64,000 nucleotides of DNA from Porites lobata. Lineage: Eukaryota; Cnidaria; Anthozoa; Scleractinia; Poritidae. Each line of letters opens with the position of its first letter. Position 1 is the stretch's first letter. The translations under genes were made by a program, and so were the position numbers. The stretch lies in NCBI GenBank assembly GCA_942486035.1, contig CALNXK010000080.1, forward strand, positions 1,377,001 through 1,441,000. Reading direction: 5' to 3'. Below, piece after piece: positions 34,426-46,270 of the stretch. Under the pieces are notes generated by a model. The model was not told the origin of the DNA. It saw only the letters and a program-made list of their open reading frames with translations, and did not search any database.

Positions 34426-34469
34426 AGCTCTCTTAAGTTCACTCTTACCATACCACAAAACTTTCGGGA

Positions 34470-34802
34470 AAATCTAAACGACGAATATTTAACAATTATT
34501 CCTCGAGCCTAAATGGGCTCTAAGTCAATAGCCCATGAGGCCGAAGGCCAAATGGGATATTGACTCAGAGGCCATGAGGGCGAAAGGAATAATTGTTTTA
34601 GTAAAATCCAACTAGTTGTTCAAAAACTAATCGAGACAAAACAGCTTTAGCTAATTAAAAATAGACTTTTAAATCCTTTTTTGCCGCCAAAAAGCCAGCG
34701 CTTTTCGCTACTATTGGGCTATAACATAAAGCCTAGTAGTAGCTCGACCAATCAGAAAACAGCATTTAAAATAGACCACTAGTTGGATTTTACTAAATTA
34801 AG
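34470..34802. mobile_element. Palindrome-rich repeat in the promoter region of the HEPN-STAND gene
   Basis: The words ttaacaattattcctcgagc and cgaaaggaataattgtttta pair around an inner palindrome (gaggccgaaggcc; attgactcagaggccatgag). A further paired word, aaatccaactagttg / ccactagttggatttta, bounds 34605-34795. It starts about 45 bp upstream of the start codon, so it may contribute 5' UTR or promoter sequence. Confidence 0.6.
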
Positions 34803-35139
34803 ATATTCCAGTGAATAGAGCTAAAAGTAGGATATAACAAGTTTATATATGTATGCGTTACTGATCCGGTCACACTTAGCAAGTGTGAGATCGAAATGGC
34901 TGGATATTGGCCAAATTCTTTTTTGCGTTTTTATGGACCGAGGCAAAGTAGAAGTCAGGGGCGTAGCCAGCCCACAGACCTGTAGGCCCGGGCCTACAAA
35001 TTTTTGGTTTGATCATTCTACCGCTTGTAATAAATTATCTGTTGTTGGCTTGAGCTAAAAAGCTTTTAAGAGCTCAAAGTGTTTGGTGAGGTTAGTGCGT
35101 ACTAGTCATGAGTGCAATTTTCAGGATATTTGGAAACAA

Positions 35140-35412
35140 CTACAATCCTGGACAAAAGTCTTGGGACACTTTGCATTTCTGAGGCGTTTTCCAATTCACA
35201 CAGGTCCAACCCCTCCCCTCACTCCGCAAACAATGTTGGACGGGTGTAACCTGACTTTTTTTCCGAGTTTCAACTTTGTATAGGGTTGGGGGAGGGAGAA
35301 CTGCAAGAAAATTTCGAAAGGGGTGCGCTGTTTTATGAGGGAACCGAGAAATGACAGAAAAATATGAATAATGCAGTACTGTCCCAAGGACTTTTGTCCA
35401 TGATTGTCCAAA
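35140..35412. mobile_element. MITE
   Basis: The left ggacaaaagtcttgggac (about 35153-35170) pairs with the right gtcccaaggacttttgtcc (about 35382-35400). The interior is not coding. Confidence 0.65.
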
Positions 35413-36560
35413 ATATCGGTCGATTGAAACATCCTGTGCGACAGAACAAGTGAATTTTTCATTAGATCAAACACAAAGTTCCGGTTGTTGCTGGAAATAT
35501 TTGCATGTCGAAACTGTTTATCATCAGTATCCTGAGATCTCTATTAATACGTTTTTAATCCACTTTACTAATATATTTCATGCCGTGTAGATCTTTCACA
35601 GAGGAATTAAACAGTCATTAGTAAACTTTTCGATAAAAATACCGATACCGATGGTAGCGTTTAGGTATTTTCTGCATCCTTTGAAAGGGCGGCGTTTTCA
35701 TCTCATTCAAGAGAACAGCCAATCGTTTTTAAAAATATGCATTTTAATTCGGTACGGGAGGACACTCGCCTGGGCTCAACTTTGCGTCATGTTTATCACC
35801 GCCGTTTGTGTTTCCATTATAAACAATTTTGTCTTGCCTTTTAAGGTAATCCCATTAGCTGGACTCGACCGCCAGTACTTTGGTAGAATTGAATAATTTT
35901 GGGGACAACACGTTAAATTGTTATCATTATTGCGTTTCGACGAAGGAGAACGCTTCCTATCTGTGTACCCTACATGAAGTAGTAACCGTCCTATATGCCA
36001 GGCGATTTCACTGTTTGGACGCCATCCTTGACCGGCCTGGCACATTTGCCCCGATCTTATGTGTTCAGTTTTTCTCACCCGGGAGCTGGTATCTATTTTG
36101 TGACACTCGTTCACAGATGAAACGTTGGCGATTTTCTGTTTACTACAGGTTTGTTTATAGATGGTTTTCACTGTGACGTCATCAAATTGTAAAGTCAAAA
36201 TAGCGAGGTTTTACGAATTCTTATATACACAAGGTTGAAGATAAACAAAAAGTAAATCTCTGTACAAGTTTCCATTTCCGTAGCATGTTTCGCTTCGAAA
36301 ATACAGCAATTTGAACTTCCGAGTTTTCACATTGCGTGACACCAAAATAGGAATGCTGTCTCGTTGAAAAAAAGTCTCTCCTCTTGATTTTCGGCAGTGT
36401 AACCACTTCAAGTATTAGAAAATCTGTTTATGCGTACGTTTGCTAGTGCTCGAGTGAAAAGAAAAAGCTTTTATTGAAAAAGTTATCTCCAGATGTTTTT
36501 GTTGATTTCCGCGGCCATATTGATGCACCAATATGGCGTCTCCATACAAAGCTCTACAAA
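35413..36560. other. Gene-free spacer
   Basis: Frames of 60-140 codons overlap on both strands around 35650-36410, but none shows a domain, a signal peptide I trust, or splice sites that would connect them. Confidence 0.4.
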
Positions 36561-36566
36561 GGTGCG

Positions 36567-37560
36567 TAGATAGATAGATAGATAGATAGATAATCTTTAT
36601 TTATCCACGGTACAAAATTCGTCAGCTTTAAAAATGCCTAATACTAATATAATAAAAATATTTAAATAAAAAAGCTGCTTTCCACGAATGCCGTGCCTTA
36701 CAGTTCTTTGAGTAATCGTTTAAATTGCCCAAGGGACTCTGCTTCCCTTAAGTTACAAGGAAGACTGTTCCAGAGAATGGCGCCACTATAGCTGAAGCTG
36801 TTTTTGTAATAGTTTGTGCGCGGTAATGGAACATTGAGTTTATTTTCAGAGTCCCTTAGGTTATATGCGACTTCTCGCCTTTCAAATTTAGAACTGAGAT
36901 AGTTTGGAGCCAACCCGTGCAGAGACCTGTAAACCATCGTAGCTCTTTGAAATTGTTGCTGGCAAGCTAGGTTTTTCCACCCTAGAAGTTTGAAAAGGTG
37001 ACCAGCATCTACGTCATAGCTTGAGTAGGTCAAAACACGGGCTGCTCTGTTTTGTAGCTTTTGAACCTTAATCCGTAAGGTTATCCCACAGTTTCCCCAA
37101 ACAATGTTGCAATAATCAAAGTGTGGCTGTATTAAAGCTTGATATATTAGTTGTAAGGTCGCCTGAGGGACAAGGTGCCTTATTCGTTTTATGGCCCCAA
37201 TACCAGAAGCGACTTTCTTTGTTACTTTCTCGATATGGCCACTCCAATCAAGTCTGTCATCGATGGTCACTCCAAGTGATTTTGCAGTAGTGACCTGGCT
37301 AACTTCAAAATCATTAATTGCAAATGTCGGGGACTCTGTGAGAGTACTTAGCCTCTGCCTAGATCCGATAAGCATAAATTCGGTTTTAGTCATATTTAGA
37401 GTAAGTTTGTTTGCTCTCAGCCAAGTGTGAACATTTTCTAAATCTTGATTTAGATGCAACTGAATATTGTCTGCATTATCACCTGCGTACGTAAGGTGGG
37501 TGTCATCAGCGTACATCCTGCGTGAACTGTTCATGCGTGAACTGTTTCGGCAAATAAGTC
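36567..37560 (-). pseudogene. 5'-truncated CR1-like LINE
   Basis: On the minus strand the frame 37534-36698 starts at the RT catalytic box (MYADDTHLTYAG). It continues through NKLTLNMTKTEFMLIGS, SLGVTIDD, IYQALIQPHFDYCNIVWGNC and the C-terminal ILWNSLPCNLRE to a stop. The 3' UTR ends in an (atct)n microsatellite (about 36567-36590), the usual tail of this LINE group. Palm motifs upstream of YADD are gone, so the copy is dead on arrival. Confidence 0.88.
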
Positions 37561-38635
37561 AGAAACTATGGGCCACAAAGAACTGAGACTTGGACAAATT
37601 GTTTATATAGTAGTCTTTTACAACATTTCATTTTCTTGGCTTCTTCTAGTGGACGGTTTCCAATTTAATTTTTTGTTGCGTGACCGTGAAAACGATCTAT
37701 AGTTTTTCTCACAGTTTTCAATAACGTTTTTTTTATATATATATATAGGAAAATGTACATTCTAAGATAATCGGATATGTTGATATTATGTTAACAATGC
37801 GTTCTGCAAACTGTATTTGTTTTTAGTTCAAGCAAGATCAACTTAGATCGACCATATTTAATTCTATTACAAATTACATCTTTTCGCTTTTAAAAGCTAT
37901 TTACAGCGTTGTATTTGCTTTTGTTTGTCACCATTTTTGAAAAATATACACGAAGTTGAACAGTGAAACGTTGACCTTTTCATCTCACTAATTCCGGGTG
38001 CGTTGAATGAGGTGAGTCGTGTTAGCCTAGTGTCACGCAACAAGGGTTTAAAGTGATACTCGACGCTTAAACTTTTCAGATAACTTTAATTTTTCTGTAT
38101 CCCAATTTTTAGCCAATTTTATTGACCATCCTAGAGTGCAAAGGATCATGTTCAGTGTTTGACCTGTTGTTACTTACATGTACTTTTCTTAGAGGTTTAG
38201 CCAGGTAAATGTAAAAAGTACAGTACGCTCTTGCATTTTTGAAGAAAAATGAAATAGTTACGAATTGTAAAGTGGCAGGATAAACAATAACACTGATAAA
38301 GACAGCTGCTGTTATTCGTATTGATAAAAGTGTTTGATTTTGATTTCTCAATATTACAAGCTCATCAGGTTTTTGCACCCTCGTCCCACTACCACTCCCT
38401 AACCACCACCCCACCCCCCCCCCCCCATCGAACGCACTCCCCTAATTTGCAATTATTTCTAGTTATTATTATTATTGGGGGAAGGGGGAACAAGGAAGAA
38501 CCCCCAAGGTAACAAAGGAAAAGACTTCACCCCCAACCCCCTCTAGGGGCACCTTTGAATAGGAATAGTAAATGTAATTTAAATACATTTAAACGTATAT
38601 TACCCGATTCACACTAATTTGTGACAGAGAAGAGG
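37561..38635. other. Gene-free spacer with microsatellites
   Basis: Contains a (ta)n run at about 37735, a C-run at 38414-38427 and a G-rich stretch near 38475. No gene is supported. Confidence 0.5.
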
Positions 38636-38637
38636 GC

Positions 38638-38790
38638 ACAGTTGTTCGGAAAGTGGATAACGCCATCTACTGGTTAAATCGCTATCCAATCTCTATCCAG
38701 TGGATAAGGCAATTGTCCCCCCTAATAATTATCCACTGGATAGCTTTAACCGTTGGATAGCGCTATCCAGTGTTTAAACGACTGAGGCAA
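38638..38790. repeat. Palindromic 'tatccactggata' repeat
   Basis: At least four copies of tatccagtggata or tatccactggata and its variants occur in both orientations, forming nested hairpins. It is probably a MITE. Confidence 0.6.
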
Positions 38791-39538
38791 GATCTTTTCA
38801 ATACTTGCAATTTACGTCAAACATTTTTGGCCTCGGATTTCCACACTAATATGGTTGTCGACCTTAACCGCAATAACGCTTTGTTAACAAGAGCCCAAGG
38901 CATCCACGCAATATACATCGATCAGTTGGTGCTATAAACACAATCTGATAGTTCTAAACTATTCTTCCAAAGAATCGTATTCAGCGTTTACGGCCGCAGA
39001 ACGGAGAAGGTCTGTTATAAATTCAGTCACTGTCAAGCTACCCAGGAGCTAGAGACGACTTCGCCTGTCTCACTGTACGCAAGAAAAATGTTAAAAGAAA
39101 GCTTAGTAATACGTACTGTTGGTTATCGAAGCATGCAAAAGGATCCTCCTGCACTGAAATGTTGATGAATGATAACAAGTACACAAGAATACCGCCGTGA
39201 ATGTGTTAGGGAAGGTTGTGCACAGCAATTGATAGGGCGGAAGTAATCTGCAAATAAGGAAAATACTCGGCCTGAGTCCCCTTGGAGTGGTAAAGAGAGA
39301 TACTGGAAACTTTGACAGTGCTTGTGTTAACTTAAGTTCAGAGTAGCTTGCCTTGATTGAGTCCTTTAAGTTAATTTATATCAATTCGCATGTCTCTCTG
39401 TTGCAAAATCTTCAGTTGACAGGTTTTACTTTAATTACCAGATTCTATTTCTGCTTTTCGTCATTGTAAAATGCGCTCTACGTTCGTAACTTTCATACCC
39501 TCATTTCCTTACACTATGCCGAGGTTTAGTTGGATGCA
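38791..39538. other. Gene-free spacer
   Basis: No credible reading frame or repeat recognised. Confidence 0.4.
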
Positions 39539-39731
39539 GGGGTGGATTCAGGATTTTTTTTAGGAGGGGGTGCACTCGTCTCTTGCACTACTTCAACACC
39601 AATACACCACATATTATTATTATTATTATTATTATTTTTTGCAGAATACCAGTTGTATTAGAAAACCGCAGCTCATCTGGGGGGGGGGGGGGTTGCGCAC
39701 CCCCTGCACCCTCCCCCTAGATCCGCCCCTG
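39539..39731. mobile_element. MITE, 'gcggatcc' family
   Basis: The left aggggtggattcaggat pairs with the right ctagatccgcccctggg. The interior includes a (tta)n run (39615-39637) and a G-run. It is related to the short copies at 10704, 15216 and 25149. Confidence 0.65.
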
Positions 39732-40544
39732 GGATGAATATTGACTCTTCACGATTTCAAGGCCTCTAAAAACCTAATTTAATTGAGTTTTCGACCTTCG
39801 TCTAATGCAAATTAATTGGCCTTGATTCCTTTTTTTGAAATTAAGATATAGCAGCCAACAATTCTTTTCAATATAAGAGCGCCAACGTTATACTTTACTT
39901 CCATCTTACTCCATTATAACTGTTAGTTAACTGTCCCCTACTTTCACTTTTCAACAACATTCGAACACGATGATGTCATGAAGGTTTTTGCGAGAGAAAC
40001 AGCGAGCTTTTCGCGTTTCGTTAGCGAAGAGAGAGGACCGAGATTTTTTTCTTCTGAGTAAGCAGGCCTGGTTCTGACTTGGAACTTCACATATGATGAC
40101 AAACCCAGAGTTGATGAGTAGAAATCGATTAGTTTTCCTTCCGATCATTAGGTTCGTCCAGAAGCCAATCGGTTCCCGTTTCGTCAAATGAGAAGGGCCG
40201 TCATGGCATGACGTCATGTCAGCCATATTGGTGTTCCAAACCAGTCTTGTGGGAGTTTCACCTTAGGTAAAAAAAATTCCTTTGTTCCGATAAATTTGCA
40301 TAACTGCTGGTCACGTGAGTAAAAAGACTCTATTTTCTGTGATCTGCGACTTTTACATTTGCATAATGCAATTGTTTGCCCACAAAATTTTTGCGTAAGT
40401 GTTATTTTAGTTTCTCAAGGGACGACTATTAATCCCAAGAGAAATTGAAAACAACAGTTATGTCAAACCTTGTGGGGAAAAATCTGCCGTATGGGGAACT
40501 CAAAAGTCTCATATAATTTTTTATTCGGCGGTCACTGCCTTCGA

Positions 40545-40992
40545 CTAGAGTAAACCCCCCCGACTAAGAAACTAAGAACCTGGATTGTAAGAACCTGTTA
40601 GGCTAGAATTTGCCAGTTAAGCCCCCCCCCCCCCGGCTATATAAGAACCTGTTTAGCCTAAAATTTGAAACAAGTTCTTATTTTCTAGAATCTAAGCATA
40701 AAAAATTCTGTACACTTGGGCAGATGACATAAGTCAACATTTAGAATCCTCTTTTGAGACACAGATGCCTCATCACTCCAACTGCAATGTAATAGTATGC
40801 AGATTTTACATGAGGAATAAACTGAACCACTAAATACTCTGAGCTATATTGTATTTTTTTTCTTCAGAAAATTAGAGCCTATTTAAGAACCTAAATAGGC
40901 TAAACTTGTGCTAACTACCATTTATTTTCAAGAACCTGTTTAGCCTAACTTGGAAAAATCCAGGTTCTTCGTCGCTAGGTTTTACTGTACCA
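40545..40992. mobile_element. MITE with repeated aagaacctgtttagcctaa words
   Basis: The left arm (actaagaaactaagaacctgg…aagaacctgttaggcta) pairs with the right arm (tagcctaacttgg…ccaggttcttcgtcgctagg). Inside there are three further copies of the aagaacctg word and a C-run. Confidence 0.55.
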
Positions 40993-43900
40993 CTACCGCT
41001 GTTCGGAAACTGAGCCCGCACTCATCAACTGACCAAAGGCTGGACTCGGAAAAACGGCGGAAATCTCTCCTATCAAAATATATGCCAAGGAAACCAAATC
41101 TCTTGATTTATTAGCATCAGGCCACCTTCAGTATTCGTCAATTAGAAATTTAAAATGCTTCCTTTCAATGATATCATCACTCCGTTTCCTGCCAGTCTAA
41201 GGACAAGTTGAAAACCATTTTCATTTAATAATGAATAAGGGGATATCCCTGCCATGTTTACTCATTCAGATGAATTTGTTGAGCCTCACGTTTTTATTTT
41301 CAATTGGAAACTTAAAATAATTTTCAACGTTCAGAGGCAACATTTAGATATGACGCTGACAGAGAATTCATTTAGCAAAACCGCCAGGGTAAAGATCATT
41401 CCTTTCGGTATACGTGACTTGTTAGACAAAGCCATGTCATGTTTGCAAACCATGTTTGCCATTCAGGAGCTTTTTATTGACCACGTGTTTTTTGTTGACC
41501 AATGCGATGCACTTATATCCATTTCCAATTTGCAATTAACAACATCCAAGCATGATGTCATATCAAACGAGTCTCAACAAGACAGCGCGTTAGCGAGAGT
41601 CTTTTCGAAAAGAAAGGAAAGCGCCTTTACTATTAGAAAGGTAAGCAGTTATAGCTACTTAACAAAAATGCACGTCATTTGTCGATCGGCTTCGAGAACT
41701 TGCGCAAAACGTGCCCTATAACGTACTTTTTAAAATTCATTTTGTCTGGAAACTCCTCTGGCTTCAATAGTTTACCGATGCATTGAATCAATCGCCAAGT
41801 TTTGTTTAAGTTCAAATTTTTCCTTCAAAATGGAAAAACAATTACTTTGACTCCTTGCAATCCTGACCGCAGGAAATATAATGTTCGAAATAAGCAGCAC
41901 GATTGGCAATTTTTTATTAAAACAGTAGCTATAGGTATATACGATATAAATACACGCAACCAGCTCAAAATTTCAAATCTCGATGAAGTGAGGTATAAAT
42001 GTTTAATGAATCTAGATTCGTACATGACAGCCTGAAATAAATATTTCGCTTAATACAACTTTTTTGTCTCATAATTTATTGTAGAAATTTGCATTATTAT
42101 TCAAAAAGCCAGCTTTTAAAACCCAGAGACAGCGGGTCGCATAGTTACCATGGTTTGTAAAAATTAAACTTAAACAAATGTTAATTGAAAAGTAAAATAT
42201 ATTGATCGCATCATAATCAAAAACTTTCCAGTTGCTGATATTTTTTCTAGCATTATTTCCAACATTGTTTGCATTTCTACATGCTTTTCCCTATCTTTGT
42301 TTCTAAAATTCAGCTAACAAGTTAACGAAGTCGTATATGCAGCCATATTTAAAGCTGGAATTAAAAACCCATCCCCGATTATAATTATAACGCTTAATGC
42401 GGCTCATCTGAGTTATTGAGAACCTCTCGCAAATGAATGTATGCCCTCAATTACTACGCTGTTAAAGAGATGAAAATCATACATTATTGATCGTCCAAAA
42501 TAAACATAAATGAACGAAAAAGAGAATTCTAAGAGCCTTTTTTTATTAAAAATGAAAGGCAATAAAGAAGCAGATTTTGTTAGTATTCAACTGTGCGTGC
42601 TTTTAAGAACGTATTTATGCTGAGAAATACAAATGAATTAAATACTCCGTGCAAGTTCTTGCTGTTTAGCGACTTGCTCTTCTCGTTCAACTTTTGCCGC
42701 AATAAACCCGATTCCCTGCTTCCGCTTGCTTTTAGGAAATTGATGGTCTGGACCGAGCTCAGTATCAGTAACAGGTTTTCACGTGCGTCCGGAACTCAGT
42801 TCCAGCGTCGGTTTATGGAATATCACCTACGAGAACTTAAATATTAGCAAAATCAAACGGCAGTTTTGTGTAACGATTCTAATAATTTGTGATAAAAGGT
42901 CATTCGAAATGTTCCAATTTTTGCAGCCAGGGAAGATCAACCGAGACTTGAAATACGTAAAATCAACTCAGGCGCGTCAGTGTTTTCAAGTGGAGGTTTT
43001 CCCCAACGCAAGTGGAGTTATTCTGTGAATTCATCGGTCAAACGGTGCGTTCCATAGACCGTCATTTTAGTTCAGTAACCTTAAAAAATCTAACAACCTT
43101 TTTCTGAAACACATGACGTTTCACATTTTGATGGGTCTTATGCACATCTCTGGAGCGGCAAATCCATTTTTTTATGAAGATACTAAAATGACTAAAAGCT
43201 AATCAGGCGTTCAGGATGTTGCTCCATCGGTCTCCCCTCCAAACCTCTCCTCGCCATCTTCCTGACTTTTTTTCCCAAACGCGTCTGAGAATGAATGAAT
43301 TTAAAGGGATTTTCCACCCCTAAAAGAAATTTGACGAAAACTGAAGATGGGAATTATCTATCCTCTGATCAAACTAATTCGCCCTTTATCAAACAGGTTC
43401 GACAAAGTCCAAAGAGTATCTTCACGAAAAGTATTGTCTGTGTGCAAAATCCATGCCAAGCCAAGATTTTGAGTTGGAGCTGGACTGGGACATTTTATTT
43501 TGGCACCTTTTTCTTTACGCTTTTTGCTTTGTATGATGTAAATAACCCCGTCTTTCGTTCTTTTGACAAAATATGCTGGATTTCCTTGGAACTCTACTGC
43601 TGCTGATTTTTCCTCGGCAAAAAAATCTAGAATGAAATCGGAAACTTTGAAACTGTGGTATTTATTTAAAATTTTACTGTCATTAAGTAAAATGGTAATG
43701 TCAGCTGTTTTTGCGGGGCGACGCCGCCGTTAGTAGTCCTTTTACGACAAACTTAGAGATTTTGAAGAAATTAGTTTGCTGAGTTTGAGACTACGAAGTT
43801 TTTTTTAGAGCTGTTCTCAGTCAGTTTAATTGGAAATAAAAAAAAATCCATGAAGAAATAGAGGTCAGATGTACTAAGCTGCAGACTATCAAGCAGCGGG

Positions 43901-46069
43901 AATTAATCCCAAGTATGTCATCAGGGGAAAAACAGAAAACATTCTCATTTAAATGTGTTATATTTACTAAAAACACCACCTGAAAAATAAGTCGCAAGAG
44001 ATATTAGTCTGGCCGAGGTTCTAGAATGGTGAAAATACCGAAAAGAGAACATATTAATCAGAGAAAAACAATATCGAGACGAAAGAGCAGCAACAATGTG
44101 TAACCGCTTTTCTGAAAAAAAGGTTGACTCGTTGCCTTTGAATCTTGCCTTGTTTCTTAAGCTCTAAGTTTCTTTCTTTCTTTTTCGTTGTTTCTTTCTA
44201 CAAATTATCTGTACTTAGTTTATGAATCGGGGATAATGAACTAAGACTGATACTAAATCTAAATGTAAATGAGAGGCAAAACACGCTTTTGTTTTGGTTG
44301 TCAAATTGAAGTTTTCAGTCGGGTAATAATGTGATCTATCATGAAAAGGTCACCTAGAATTTTCGGAAGCCTTTTTTCTGGCTGAAATTTTCGAAAAGGT
44401 AAGTTTTGATCGCTATAATTTTCGGATCACTAGACTTTCAGCTAGGAAATCCGAACAGATGAAAAATTTTTAGGGGATAAAAATATGCCTACATCTACCG
44501 TTTAAATACTAAAATACGTTTAACAATGCTATGTTTAAGTGGTTTTTAACTATATTCTCGTTGGGTGCCCCTGGTTTATTACAACTTCAGTGATGACGAT
44601 AACATCTGTTTTGCAGACAGATCTGACTATGCGGATCGGTGTATCTTTAAGAAAACGTTTTCAAGTATTGTGCCTTCGATGTTGTGTGAAGCAAAATGAC
44701 GACTCCAACTCTCATTCTTACTTAATATTGCTTTCTTCAAAGAGGAAAACGTGAGTAGAATGAAGAATGAGCTAAATTTCCAGCTGAAATATGGTTTTAA
44801 AAATATTAGGACCGGTGTACTGATTTCATAAAACAAAACGCTTTGAAATAGAAATTTACAATATTTTTCGCAATATTCTGTGAAATGTTTCTTCAAAAAA
44901 GCCGCTTCTCTTTGCTCCGATAAAAACTGTCAATTTAATTATCATTTATTTTTCAGAATCGACAATTCTGAAATTCAAAAAAACTTTTTTAAAAAAAATA
45001 TGAAAAAGTAATATGAAATATGGACGCTGATAAGTTATTCAAAGACGTTTTGACTTGAAGTTAACATGGCATAATTGCAATTATAACTTTTGCGGCATAA
45101 TCTTTGCCCTATGCCACCTGTTTCGCAGGCAGATATGACTATTTCATGTCTTTCATGAGGACCGGGCTGCCGTTTAGAAAGTCAATTGTTCTGATAAGCA
45201 CGTTTTGTAACGTTAAACATGAGCCATATCTTCATAATCTTGATACGTAATCGTGCAGGCTGGCAGTGCAATCAATTCAAAATTCTACAGTTTATTCCAG
45301 AAGAACAGGTAAAAGATCATTTTTTTCTGAGACATTGTCAAAAATATGGCATCATTTTTGCGAATTTTCTTCTCGCAGAGTAGGCTTAGATGAAATCTGC
45401 TCAGTCGTAAAATGGCTTAATCCTTTTACCGACAATGCTCGCAAAAATTCTTCTCGAATCCGTCGAATGCTGCTTGTCACCCGAAAAATTGTCCGCCCTT
45501 CTAGCCTTATGTATTTTTACGAACATGAAAGAGGGGCCTGTGCCTAAACCCCTTTATGAATAGCAAAATTGTAATTCATGGCTCATCTTACTTCGTTCAA
45601 AATCAATCATTTGTCGAGGCGGTTTGTTTTTTCTTACGATCTTATAAGTCTTGCCTTGTATTTAATTTTTTGTTATATTGACGACAAATTTGTGTAAAAC
45701 CTATCGCAGATCGAGCCACTGATTTGGTGGCCATAAAACAGATAGCCTCAAGTCCTAGTTTTATATATTTCGGTTGGGCAGACGTATATGAGAGGAGGCA
45801 AATGTAACTTAATGAATTCTGAAATCTTTACTGTACTGCGTTAAGCTTGCATGCCGACTAGGCAGACTAGATAAACATTGCTAAAACCATACGTCAAATA
45901 CTGGTTAATATATATTTATGTTAAAAAAGCTTTTTTTATTTACGACATTTCTGAACGATTTATTCTAAAACACTGCAATTAATAATCTTTTCCAATTTTA
46001 ATGTGCTGTTTAAACCAGTCGACAGTTTTCCTTTCGGTTCGCAGGTGCTATATGGGCAAAATACAGTCC
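40993..46069. other. About 5 kb of AT-rich DNA without a supportable gene
   Basis: Several plus-strand frames exist (for example 41254-41721, 155 codons; 42593-42847; 43295-43606; 45266-45547). They lack recognisable domains, and codon composition looks like background. Distal upstream exons of the receptor gene at 46271 could hide here. Confidence 0.35.
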
Positions 46070-46079
46070 ATCCAACGGC

Positions 46080-46174
46080 TAGTCTGCTATACAGCCGTTT
46101 TTAGTGTCGTCACGCAACGCTCCTCCCGCGGAGGAGCGTTGCGTGACGACACTAAAAAGGCTGTGTAACAGACT
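46080..46174. mobile_element. 95-bp near-perfect palindrome with 10-bp target duplication
   Basis: The sequence folds into one hairpin: outer tagtctg / cagact, then acagcc / ggctgt, tttttagtgtcgtcacgcaa / ttgcgtgacgacactaaaaa, and tip ctcctcccgcggaggag. The 10-bp direct repeat atccaacggc lies immediately outside both ends (46070-46079 and 46175-46184). A 9-10 bp duplication is Mutator-like. Confidence 0.85.
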
Positions 46175-46247
46175 ATCCAACGGCAAAATCAACAGTACTT
46201 GTATTTGGGATCAATTTGATCTCCTTACAGTTGCTTTTACTCATTTC

Positions 46248-46270
46248 AGGATCTACATCACCCCAAAATA
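46248..46270 (+). promoter_or_regulatory. Possible splice acceptor just upstream of the GPCR start
   Basis: The pyrimidine-rich ttgcttttactcatttcag ends at about 46250, 20 bp before the ATG. A 5' UTR intron would be typical for an otherwise intronless coding exon, but no donor can be assigned. Confidence 0.35.

Noticed and set aside
34426..34458. An N-terminal extension of the HEPN protein up to 34458
   Set aside because: The codon at 34458 is TTG; the first in-frame ATG is at 34425.
41254..41721. A 155-codon plus-strand ORF as a possible gene
   Set aside because: No recognisable domain, AT-rich background composition and no flanking splice signals that I trust. It is the best of the unexplained frames but remains unsupported.
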